From Clostridia bacterium (GTDB taxonomy: Bacteria; Bacillota; Clostridia; Christensenellales; DTU072): a stretch of DNA of 64,000 bases. This document shows, piece by piece, positions 48,948 to 56,900 of this stretch. A model generated the notes under the pieces. That model saw only the letters and a list, made by a program, of their open reading frames with translations. It was not told the origin of the DNA and did not search any database. A program made the position numbers and the translations under genes. Within the stretch, counting starts at the first letter, position 1, and each line of letters starts with the position of its first letter. The stretch spans positions 115,158-179,157 of the forward strand of contig JAEDHK010000004.1 of NCBI GenBank assembly GCA_016297005.1. Reading direction: 5' to 3'.

Positions 48948-49029
48948 TTCCGTACTCCGTTTTCGCCCTTTATAGCCTCGGGCGAACCGATGATTTTTGC
49001 AAAAAGGGCAGACTCCACCCCTTTTCGCT
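48948..49029 (-). promoter_or_regulatory. Structured 5' leader of the giant gene
   Basis: About 82 bases lie between the predicted transcription start and the ATG. Two stem-loops are visible: AAAAGGG/CCCTTTT (49002-49008 with 49019-49025) and TTCGCCC/GGGCGAA (48962-48968 with 48980-48986). The second ends just before the GGAG ribosome binding site, so it could modulate translation or mRNA stability. No known riboswitch is recognised. Confidence 0.5.
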
Positions 49030-49035
49030 GTGTAC

Positions 49036-49064
49036 ATTATACGCCATACGTGCGCGCATGTCAA
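49036..49064 (-). promoter_or_regulatory. Consensus promoter of the giant lipoprotein gene
   Basis: On the minus strand a perfect TTGACA (49059-49064) is followed by 17 bases and a perfect TATAAT (49036-49041). The expected start is near 49029. The upstream in-frame extension of the coding frame begins inside the -35 box, which supports the shorter lipoprotein start at 48947. Confidence 0.85.
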
Positions 49065-49189
49065 TACCCGTCCGAGCGAAAAAATATTATAAGTTTCTTT
49101 TAAGTTAATTTTGACAACAAACGACAGAAAACGTCTAAAATCCGACTTTTTGTTTGTCGAACCGCAAGGATGGACAAAAATGGGGAATA

Positions 49190-49218
49190 TTGACAGAATA
49201 TTCGCCGTACTGTATAAT
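49190..49218 (+). promoter_or_regulatory. Consensus promoter of the LOG/hydrolase operon
   Basis: TTGACA (49190-49195), a 17-base spacer and TATAAT (49213-49218) match the sigma-A consensus perfectly. It is divergent from the giant gene promoter, with about 125 bases between the two -35 boxes. A ribosome binding site (AAGGAGAG) follows at about 49230. Confidence 0.85.
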
Positions 49219-49246
49219 CACAGTCAGACAAGGAGAGTTTTTTATC

Positions 49247-49831
49247 ATGAGAATCTGCTTATTCGGATCGGCAACGGACAGGATCGACCGCATCTACATC
49301 GAAAAAACGGAAGAACTATGCGAAAAGCTGGCAAGACGGGGACATTCTTTGGTCTTCGGCGGCGGAAATAACGGCGTAATGGGCGCGGCGGCGCGCGGAT
49401 TTAAGAAAGGCAATGCCGAGATCTGCGGCGTCATTCCGAAGTTTTTCAAAACGGAAAGGCTGGAAGCGGCTTTTACCGAATGCACCCGTCTGATCGAGAC
49501 CGAGACGATGAACGAAAGAAAACAAATTATGGAGGACATGGCCGAGGCCTTTATTATCGCTCCGGGCGGGGTCGGCACGTACGACGAGTTTTTCGAAGTG
49601 CTGACAAATAAGCAACTCGGACGCCACCAAAAGCCCATCGTTATATTTAACTTAGTGGGGTTTTATGAAGAACTCCTTACCATGCTCAACGTCTCGATCA
49701 ACAAAAAATTCGTGCGCGAAAACTGTAAAAAACTATATTTTTCGACCGACGAAACCGACCGACTTATATCATATTTGGAGAACGCCGAACCCACCGGGCT
49801 GAAATCGAGCGATCTGAAGGACGGAGAATGA
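49247..49831 (+). CDS. LOG-family nucleoside 5'-monophosphate phosphoribohydrolase
   Basis: Likely cleaves the ribose-base bond of (cytokinin-type or common) nucleoside 5'-monophosphates, as LOG/TIGR00730 proteins do; older annotations call them lysine decarboxylases. The 194-residue protein starts MRICLFGSATD and has a Rossmann fold. It carries the two family signatures: GGGNNGVMGA (near residue 38) and PGGVGTYDEFFE (near residue 105), with the Thr and Glu of the active site. The start at 49247 is preceded by AAGGAGAG. The stop overlaps the next gene by four bases (ATGA), so the two are co-translated. Confidence 0.92.
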   Translation: MRICLFGSATDRIDRIYIEKTEELCEKLARRGHSLVFGGGNNGVMGAAARGFKKGNAEICGVIPKFFKTERLEAAFTECTRLIETETMNERKQIMEDMAEAFIIAPGGVGTYDEFFEVLTNKQLGRHQKPIVIFNLVGFYEELLTMLNVSINKKFVRENCKKLYFSTDETDRLISYLENAEPTGLKSSDLKDGE

Positions 49832-50712
49832 AAACATACTACAAACCGGAATCTCTGACGTTAAACGACGAATTAAGAAAGACCGTCTCGGACGGAAAAT
49901 TTATTGCTCTCCCCTCCGGCGTCACTCACTACAAAGAAGAAGGTTCGGGCGAAAACTACGTTGTCCTCGTGCACGGCTATGCCACGCCCCTTTTTATTTA
50001 CGACAAAGTGGCCGACGCTCTCGTCAAAGAAGGGTATCACGTATTCCGCTACGACCTGTACGGCCGCGGCCTGTCCGATCGCGTCCGGACGGAGTACACC
50101 GCCCGATTCCTCGCCGAACAACTTCGGGAGTTCGTTTCGGCGACCATCCCGGATAAAGAATTCATTCTCGTCGGGACCTCTATGGGCGGCATTGTGACCA
50201 CAACTTATATTTCTTTGTTTGACCCGCCCGTGAAAAAGCTGATCCTGCTCGCTCCCGCCGGTATGAGATACCGCGTTCCTTTTGCCATGCGTCTTGCCGA
50301 AAAAAAAGGCCTCGGCGAAATATTGTTCGCTCTTGCAAAGGGCAGACAAGAACGCGCCTGCGCCGCCGAAATGTTAAAAAGCGATGCGGTCGTGCAGGAA
50401 GAATACCGAAAAAAATTCTCCTATTACGCACAGTTCAAAGGCCTGCGGAGCAGTACCCTTTCTTCTCTCCGGCACACCCTTCTCGACTTCGGATCTTCTC
50501 TTCAAGGATACGAGTCTGTCGGCAAAAAAGGGTTCCCAGTTTTATTAATTTGGGGAACCGAAGATAAAACTATGCCTTATTATCAATCGGTCGAAATGGT
50601 AAAAATAATCCCTCGTGCGAAACTGATAACGTACAAGGGATCCGGTCATATATTTTTATATGACGAGGGCGAAAGAACTTCCGCCGATATTCTCGATTTT
50701 ATCAAGAATTAG
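49828..50712 (+). CDS. Alpha/beta-hydrolase fold protein
   Basis: A 294-residue hydrolase with the full fold signature. The oxyanion-side LVHGYATP motif is near residue 48. The nucleophile elbow GTSMGG (Ser near residue 117) follows LVGT. An acidic residue sits in LLIWGTEDKTMP and the catalytic His in YKGSGHIFLYDE near the C-terminus. It resembles carboxylesterase or lipase-like members such as monoacylglycerol lipases, but the substrate cannot be told. It is translationally coupled to the LOG gene. No signal peptide is present, so it is cytoplasmic. Confidence 0.9.
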   Translation: MKTYYKPESLTLNDELRKTVSDGKFIALPSGVTHYKEEGSGENYVVLVHGYATPLFIYDKVADALVKEGYHVFRYDLYGRGLSDRVRTEYTARFLAEQLREFVSATIPDKEFILVGTSMGGIVTTTYISLFDPPVKKLILLAPAGMRYRVPFAMRLAEKKGLGEILFALAKGRQERACAAEMLKSDAVVQEEYRKKFSYYAQFKGLRSSTLSSLRHTLLDFGSSLQGYESVGKKGFPVLLIWGTEDKTMPYYQSVEMVKIIPRAKLITYKGSGHIFLYDEGERTSADILDFIKN

Positions 50713-50715
50713 ATC

Positions 50716-51459
50716 TTACCAATCCTCCGTTTTATTGGTATTTTTCAGATCGTCATAAAAAGACTTGTACTTAGAAACAAAGGACAGGTCCACAGCCGAT
50801 TTTCTGTATCCGCGTCCCGTGGGAAGTACGTAGCGGTACGTTTCGTTAGGATGGTCGACGACGGGCGCCCCGGCTTGAAGAAGTTTTTCATCCGACGAGT
50901 GTCCTCCCTTCATCAGTATACAATCCATGCCCAATTCACGCGCGGTATCCAGATCGTGCAACGTATCGCCGATCATAACGCATTTCCCGATTTGCGGATG
51001 TTCCGCAAGGTAGGCGCGGGCGATTTCCGTCTTTCCTTTTGCAAGAAAGTTATCGAGACCGAGTACCTCTGTAAAATACTTTTCGATCCCGCGGCTCATA
51101 AGGCCATGCTCGACGATCTTTTTTTCGCTGGCGGTCAGAATAAATTGTTTTAATCCTTTATCGGCGTAAACGGCAAGCGCTTCTTTGACGCCCTTCCGTA
51201 AAGGGAGCTCGTCGGCGTGGGCGTTGTACGTTGCGATATATTGATCCGCTACCTTAACGTAGCTTTCGTTATCGAATTCAAAACCGAGCTTTTTATAAAA
51301 ATTGACGACAGGAAAGCCGAAAGCGTCCAGATACTCTCTTTTATCGATAGCTTTGCGGCCCATTTTGCCTATGAGTTGATTAATACAATCTATATTGTAA
51401 TCGACGTCGTCGATCAACGTGCCGTTCCAATCCCAGAACACGGCGGTATATTCGTTCAT
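50716..51459 (-). CDS. HAD-family phosphatase, phosphoglycolate phosphatase-like
   Basis: A 247-residue haloacid dehalogenase-superfamily hydrolase. Motif I is F-W-D-W-N-G-T-L: the nucleophile Asp9 is present, but the second acid of the usual D-x-D is Asn11. This DWNGT variant occurs in a known subset of the family. Motif II is ILTAS, the motif III Lys lies in FLAKGKTEIA, and motif IV is VMIGDTLHDLDTA. An alpha-helical cap fills residues 15-95, as in Gph-like enzymes. It is the last gene of the dnaB-dnaI operon and is convergent with the hydrolase, with three bases between the stops. Its substrate is unknown. Confidence 0.9.
   Translation of the reverse strand: MNEYTAVFWDWNGTLIDDVDYNIDCINQLIGKMGRKAIDKREYLDAFGFPVVNFYKKLGFEFDNESYVKVADQYIATYNAHADELPLRKGVKEALAVYADKGLKQFILTASEKKIVEHGLMSRGIEKYFTEVLGLDNFLAKGKTEIARAYLAEHPQIGKCVMIGDTLHDLDTARELGMDCILMKGGHSSDEKLLQAGAPVVDHPNETYRYVLPTGRGYRKSAVDLSFVSKYKSFYDDLKNTNKTEDW
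50717..50745 (+). terminator. Terminator of the LOG/hydrolase operon, inside the HAD gene
   Basis: Stem TACCAAT (50717-50723) with ATTGGTA (50734-50740), a 10-base loop and a T5 run (50741-50745). It begins five bases after the hydrolase stop and lies in the last codons of the convergent HAD gene. The stem is short, so efficiency is uncertain. Confidence 0.65.
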
Positions 51460-51487
51460 TATTCAGTGTCCTCCGAAAAGGTAATTA

Positions 51488-52390
51488 TTAAAAGCGGAGA
51501 TCCTCTCCCTCGAACGTCAGCATCGCGCCTTTTCGTTTATCAAGCAAACGGCTCAGGATACGTTGTCCGTATCTTTCTTCCAGCTTCAATTGATCAAGAT
51601 TGGTCGTGATGATGGTCTTTTTATCCATTCTGTCCACAAGAAGCGCATATAAATACGTGACGGTTACGTTATTGAGGATCGGCTCGACTCCGAGATCGTC
51701 TATATAAAGCAGATCGGGCCGGGAAAGCTCGTCCCACAATTCCTGTTTCGACTCTAAAAACGCGCAATGATAGGCTAAAAACTTTTGATTGAGCCGGAGC
51801 GCGTTTATCGCCAGAACGTCGTTCCCCTTTTTCATATATTCCCGTGCGGAAACACAGGAAAGATAAGTTTTTGCCGTTCCCGCTTTTCCGCTGACGACGG
51901 CAAAAGACAGGTCGCCGTCCACCATCCTTTTTTTCATAAAAGACGCATATTTCCGATATGTTTTTTCATTGCCGTCATAAACGGAATAATCCACCTGCGC
52001 CAGCCCGTCCGGGAGACCTGACAAAAGGGGACTTCTTTGTTCGCTCAGCTCAAAAAAAACACGCTTTGCGCATTCGCACATTTGTCCTTGATAAACGCCG
52101 GTATCGTTACAAAAATCACAACTTGCGGTATCCGAAAGTATTTCTTCGGTGTATCCTTTTGCCAATAAATATTGTTTAATTTCTTCTTCTGTTGTTTTAA
52201 GAACAGCTTCCGCCTCGTCTTTTTCCGCACCTTTTTTCAGCAGTCGGTCCCACCGCAAACTGTTCGAGCGGCGAAGCATCTCATCAAACTTTTCGTCCTC
52301 CCGAAGACGTGCGACAAGGTTTTGTCTTTCTTCTCTTTTTTGCGCCGCCGTTGCCCGAATTACGGCATACGTTCTTTCTCTGATATTCAT
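51488..52390 (-). CDS. dnaI: DnaI/DnaC-type helicase loader ATPase
   Basis: Loads the replicative helicase onto DNA during initiation and restart. The 300-residue protein has a basic helical N-terminus, a cysteine cluster (CDFCNDTG ... CEC) like the zinc-binding domain of DnaI, and a C-terminal AAA+ domain. Walker A is SGKAGTAKT and Walker B is LLYIDDLG. Sensor-like residues lie in TIITTNLD and the Arg-finger region is RILSRLLDKR. It overlaps the upstream dnaB/dnaD-like gene by four bases, matching the dnaB-dnaI coupling of Bacillus. An IstB transposase helper was considered, but the context argues for replication. Confidence 0.9.
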   Translation of the reverse strand: MNIRERTYAVIRATAAQKREERQNLVARLREDEKFDEMLRRSNSLRWDRLLKKGAEKDEAEAVLKTTEEEIKQYLLAKGYTEEILSDTASCDFCNDTGVYQGQMCECAKRVFFELSEQRSPLLSGLPDGLAQVDYSVYDGNEKTYRKYASFMKKRMVDGDLSFAVVSGKAGTAKTYLSCVSAREYMKKGNDVLAINALRLNQKFLAYHCAFLESKQELWDELSRPDLLYIDDLGVEPILNNVTVTYLYALLVDRMDKKTIITTNLDQLKLEERYGQRILSRLLDKRKGAMLTFEGEDLRF

Positions 52391-53823
52391 ATTTCATCGC
52401 TCCAATCGTCGAAATTAACGAGTGCGCTTTTCAGCTTTTCTTCCGAATAATTATGTTCCATATAATCATGCGCCTGCGACGACTTTTTGTCGGTTTGCTT
52501 GTCCATCGAAGCAAGAACGTCTTCCTTCCCGAAGATCTTGTTTACGCGCATGGAGCCAAGCGTCCGATTAATAAGTTGCAACGGAAAGGCCGCGCCGCAA
52601 TGTCGGCCGGCAACGGCAAGTATCGTCTCGTCGTCGAAGCCCCATTCAACCCAGTTTTTATAATTCTCCCTGTCCCTGTTCGTTACGGCGCCCGCATAAC
52701 CGCATGCGTCGTAAACGGCGCGGATCTGCTCGTCGATTCTGATCTGACGATCCACGTAGGCTTCGATATCGCTTTCCGTAAAGAGCCCGAGCGTCGCAAC
52801 TTTGTCGACCATACTCTGCATCACGTCGAGCGTGTGTACGTTTCTTAAAAAGCAGTACCGCGCCAGACACAATAGCGCGTCGTGCTCGAATCCCTTCGAG
52901 AGCCACGGCATAACGTAGACATCCACCACGCTGTCGGCGTTGCTGTAATAGATGCCGAGTATCTTGCATATTTCTATGGCAAGGTCGCGTATCTTTTCTT
53001 TATTCTCGGTATAAGAAGCGACGTCCGCCGCAGTAATTGCGCCGGCTTTTTTCAGCTCTTCCATGTACAGATCCAGCTTTTCCATTCCCCCTTTTTTCTT
53101 GCGGGAACGGGCGGCAACCAACATGGCGTCCAACGTAAAACCGTACTTTGCCCACTTATGATACATCTGTCTGTCGTCGATATCGGCAACCCTTCTTATG
53201 CCCAGAGTCTCGAAAAGTTTTCGGACGCTTTCGTTGTTGTTTTCGAGATCGGCGATATGCGCGGCGACTTTTTTCTCGGTCAGATAGCCCTCTTTCGCCC
53301 AGGCTCTCGCCGTGTCGCACACGTGCTTCATCCCCATTTTTTCCCCACCGCCCAGATCCTTGCAGTATTGCATAATGAGCAGCATGGCGTTGATCTCCAT
53401 CTTTTCCGACTCCATCAGCTCCATATACATATTAAGAACGTTAGGCGTCAAAAACCGCTCCGGATAGATCCTGTACGCTTCTTCCGTGAACGGCTTGTAT
53501 TTTTCAGCATTAAGTTTAACAATAGCGGGTTCAGGTTCCCGAACAGATAGATATGTTACCGAAAACGGCTCTATTAAGGACAATTTAACAAGGCCTTTCT
53601 TCTCCCAGAACTTAAATCCGGAACGAATCCTTTCTTCGGTGAGTTGCAATTTGCCGGCGACGTAAGACAGTTCGCCTTCTCCTTTAAGCGCGCAAGACAA
53701 ACCGTAAAGATAAATCTTCACGTCCGTCGGGTCGGCGTCGGGCATATATTCCGTGATGAAAATATCGTCTATCGGAATAAACCTTTGCCGAACGAATTCT
53801 CCGCTTACTTTCACAAACCCCAT
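52387..53823 (-). CDS. DnaB/DnaD-type replication initiation protein
   Basis: Primosomal protein that acts with DnaI. I place the start at 53821-53823 (MGFVKVSGEF), giving 478 residues, close to the size of Bacillus DnaB. The N-terminal 120 residues form a winged-helix-like region (SYVAGKLQLTEERIRSGFKFWEKKGLV). The rest holds three DnaD-type helical repeats with a shared W-x-x-[YKW]-G-F-x-x-[DE] core: YHKWAKYGF, MPWLSKGF and YKNWVEWGF. The C-terminus is charged and probably flexible. It heads the operon dnaB-dnaI-HAD. The ribosome binding site (GGGGAAA) is modest. Confidence 0.85.
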   Translation of the reverse strand: MGFVKVSGEFVRQRFIPIDDIFITEYMPDADPTDVKIYLYGLSCALKGEGELSYVAGKLQLTEERIRSGFKFWEKKGLVKLSLIEPFSVTYLSVREPEPAIVKLNAEKYKPFTEEAYRIYPERFLTPNVLNMYMELMESEKMEINAMLLIMQYCKDLGGGEKMGMKHVCDTARAWAKEGYLTEKKVAAHIADLENNNESVRKLFETLGIRRVADIDDRQMYHKWAKYGFTLDAMLVAARSRKKKGGMEKLDLYMEELKKAGAITAADVASYTENKEKIRDLAIEICKILGIYYSNADSVVDVYVMPWLSKGFEHDALLCLARYCFLRNVHTLDVMQSMVDKVATLGLFTESDIEAYVDRQIRIDEQIRAVYDACGYAGAVTNRDRENYKNWVEWGFDDETILAVAGRHCGAAFPLQLINRTLGSMRVNKIFGKEDVLASMDKQTDKKSSQAHDYMEHNYSEEKLKSALVNFDDWSDEI

Positions 53824-53852
53824 AATTTCCCCGAAAAAATGTCGGTTGCGTC

Positions 53853-53881
53853 TTGCAATCAACCTTTTTGTAGTGTATAAT
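53853..53881 (+). promoter_or_regulatory. Promoter of the zinc-hook/NfeD/FloA operon
   Basis: TTGCAA (53853-53858), a 17-base spacer and TATAAT (53876-53881) on the plus strand. The expected start is near 53888, which leaves a leader of about 110 bases. The promoter lies in the leader of the divergent dnaB-like gene. Confidence 0.7.
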
Positions 53882-53895
53882 ATTTTATACTGACA

Positions 53896-53904
53896 AGTAT
53901 AGCA
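53896..53904 (-). promoter_or_regulatory. Probable extended -10 promoter of the dnaB-like operon
   Basis: On the minus strand TGC-TATACT fits an extended -10 element. The position 17 bases upstream (TGGCGC) is a poor -35. The element is one arm of a palindrome, TATACT-gaca-AGTATA (53886-53901), and faces the plus-strand promoter, with only 14 bases between the two -10 boxes. Confidence 0.4.
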
Positions 53905-53996
53905 CACAATTGCCCTTTGCGCCAGCATTTCTTAAAATTTTTTCGGAAACCCGGCAAAAGCGTAAGCGGTGGGCTCAAAGAATGGAGGTTCTTCGC

Positions 53997-56900
53997 ATGT
54001 TAATCAAAAAATTGACCGTCAACGGCATTTTCGACGATCCAGCCCTTTCGTTCGACTTTACGTCCGCTAAAAAAGCGTTCAGAAAGAAGGACGTGGAGTA
54101 TATCCGGAACGGACTCTCATACGCTGTCTTCGGCGATCCCGTTCTGGCCCACGGCAACGTAAGCCTTGCTTTTGAACAGGACGGAGAGGCCTTACTCGTC
54201 CGGGATTTCGAAGCCAACGTTACTGCCTTGCATCTTACAAACGGCACCTTGCAAGGCGAGGAAGCGGTCAACGAATATCTTTCTTCCGTGCTGAAAATGG
54301 ATAAAAAAATGTGGGACGTTTTTTTCAACGTTAAAGAGGAAGAAACGTACGAAAACTCTTTCGAACGCACGGCCGATTATTTTATCTCCGTTCTGACCAA
54401 TCTTAGCATCGACAGAGAGATAGCCGAAAGCGCTTTCGATCGCTTTAAGGACAAATTGCAGGAATATAAAGACAAAGACGAAGTACTTCGTTCTTTGGAA
54501 GAGGACTATAACGCCGCCGAAATTGCGAAAAAAATCCAGGAAGTGAACGCGGAAATAGAAGAAATTCAAAACGATTGCAGCGCGCTTCGCGACGCCGTCG
54601 TTCTGGGCGAAAAGGCGCAGGCAACCGCGGAGCAACTTCGCAATACGGAAAAGGAGCTGGCCGATCTCGACGCCGAAAGAAAGCCGACGGATGATCTGCG
54701 CGAAAAACTTAAACGTAGCGAGCGGATTAAAGAGCAGCTTGTCGCCGTCCGCAAATCGGCCGCCATTATTTCCGAAAACGACGGATTAAAGCCCATTATC
54801 GAAGATAAAAAGAAAGAACTTGTCCAAAAGGTCAAAGAGACCGAAACGGGCGAACGCGTTATGAAGAAAAAACAGTCCGACTACGTAAAGACCACCGCCA
54901 CCGTAGAAAGTCTTTATACCGCGCTGAGCGAATTGATCACGGAAAACGTTTCTTCCGACAAATCCGACAACCTTATCCTTCGTCATGTCGATAGGAAATT
55001 CGCCCAATTGGACAAAACTCTTGTCACGCTCCGGAAAAAAGAAGAAGACTTGCAAGCGGATCTTGACAAAGCGGAACTCGACGTCGCCGTATATTCCAGG
55101 CAATGTGGTGCGGACGCCGTCATCAAAGCCTTTGAAAAGTTATACGACTTCAACCGCGATCAAATGGATCGGTCTAACGAACGGCTGAACGCCATCGCCG
55201 AAGAAAACGGCGAAGACACCGCTCTTCTTATCAGTATGTACCACGACGCGGAAAGAAAGAAGGACGAGCTTTTCCGTACTCATATCCTCGCCGACAACAT
55301 TCTGAGAGAAACGGACTCCATCGACGAAAAGATCAACGAAAACAACGTCGCCGTGCGCAGTCAGCAAGAAAGTCTCGACGCTTTGGAGAACGCAAAGGCC
55401 ACGTTGACCGGATATCTTGAAAAATGCAACAAAAAGATCGAAGCGGCGGACGACGAGATCTTTAAACTGAATACGCGCAAGCAGTATTATAACGAAATCA
55501 ACGCGTTGGAATACGGAAATCACTGTCCCGTTTGTAACATGCCCGTCATCGACAAAGCGGATACTTCCGTCGCGACGTCCGATCTGGATAATGAAATCAA
55601 AAAGCAGGAAGACGAAATCTCTTCTTATCGTTCCGTCCGCGCCGAATATTCCGCAAAGCTGAACGAAATAAACGTCCGTATCGGCTCTTTGCGCGCAAAG
55701 ACGGACACCGGGAGAGGTTACGTCGCCAGCCTGCAACAGTCAAAACTGGCCAAGATCGCCATTCTGAAAAAGTTATACGCCTCCGCCGGCGTCGGAACTC
55801 AGGACGAATTGGTCTCTTTACTCGAACAAAAGGCAACCGAAGTATCGAAAGCCTTTTCGGTCGCCAACGAATTGAAAAGTCTTACGCAATCAACGTTTAT
55901 TGCCGGCGAAAACGTTTCTCATATCGCCGCCCTGATCAAAGAAATGAACGGCTCCGACGGAGGAGAACCGATCGCTCAGGGCAGAAATAAATTGATCGCT
56001 TTGGAAAAGCAAGAAAATCTGACTCCCGGCTCCGTCAGCGGGGTGGGAAAACAAGCGGAAGGCGACGCTTACGAAGCGTTGCGGAACGCTTTGGAAAAAA
56101 GAATTTCTTTGCAAAAGAGTCTTGCCGAAGTCCGCGAAAACATCATTGCTTGCCAAAGCCGCGCTGCGACCGTGACCGAGGGCGACAAAGAATTGAATTA
56201 CGGGCAGTTGTGCATTGCCTATGCGGGCAAGCAGTACGTTTCCGTCATCGAACGCATTCGCGAAAAGGAGGCGGAGAAAAAGCAACTTATCAACGAGATC
56301 TCCGCTTTGAACAGCATTCTTAAAGATAAGCGCGCCGAGATCGAGTCGGAAAGAGACGACATCCGCGGATTGGAAGCGCGCTTTAATAACAACCTCGACT
56401 ATCTGGAAACGTTGCAAAACGACGGAGGATACGACCTTGAACTTTTGAAAAAAGGAAAGCTTTCCAACCTGGAAGAACAGATCCTTTCCGACGGCGAGGC
56501 AGATAAAATCCGTCGTCAGATCGAAGAATACGACAAGAAAGAACTGCTTTTGCAATCTCGCATAGAGGCTCTTCAAAAAGCAATCGGGTCAATCGACACG
56601 GACGACGCTCTTATCAAAAAACAAGAAGCTTTGCCGCGTGCGGAAGAACTGCTTGCCGAAAAGAAAGAGGCTCTCTCCCTGCTTCTCGGCGAAGCGACCA
56701 TCGCAAATACCTTGCGCGATAAAAGAAAAGTTTTATCTGCGGAAGCCGATACCTATCAAGAGAATTATTCTTACCTCGGCCGCGTTTACGATGACGGCGC
56801 CGTGATCCTGAAAGACACGATAAATTATGCGTTGTCGAACATTCTGCCCCAATATACGGTAGAGTGCAAAGGAAGCGGCCTCGTGCTGAAAGACGGCCGT

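Noticed and set aside
8175..48602. Many plus-strand open frames of 100-911 codons opposite the giant gene
   Set aside because: They mirror the codon bias of the minus-strand gene, lack ribosome binding sites and family motifs, and are rich in Arg, Val and Ile runs typical of antisense frames.
48948..49064. 39-codon upstream extension of the giant gene, starting inside the -35 box
   Set aside because: It would need a transcript starting before the promoter, and it would bury the lipoprotein signal. The ATG at 48947 has a good ribosome binding site.
49111..49141. Second plus-strand promoter-like pair before the LOG gene
   Set aside because: The 19-base spacer and TAAAAT box are weaker than the perfect promoter 75 bases downstream. 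Not listed as a separate feature.
51488..52390. DnaI-like gene as an IstB transposase helper
   Set aside because: No IstA gene or inverted repeats are adjacent. Coupling to a DnaB/DnaD-type gene fits helicase loading.
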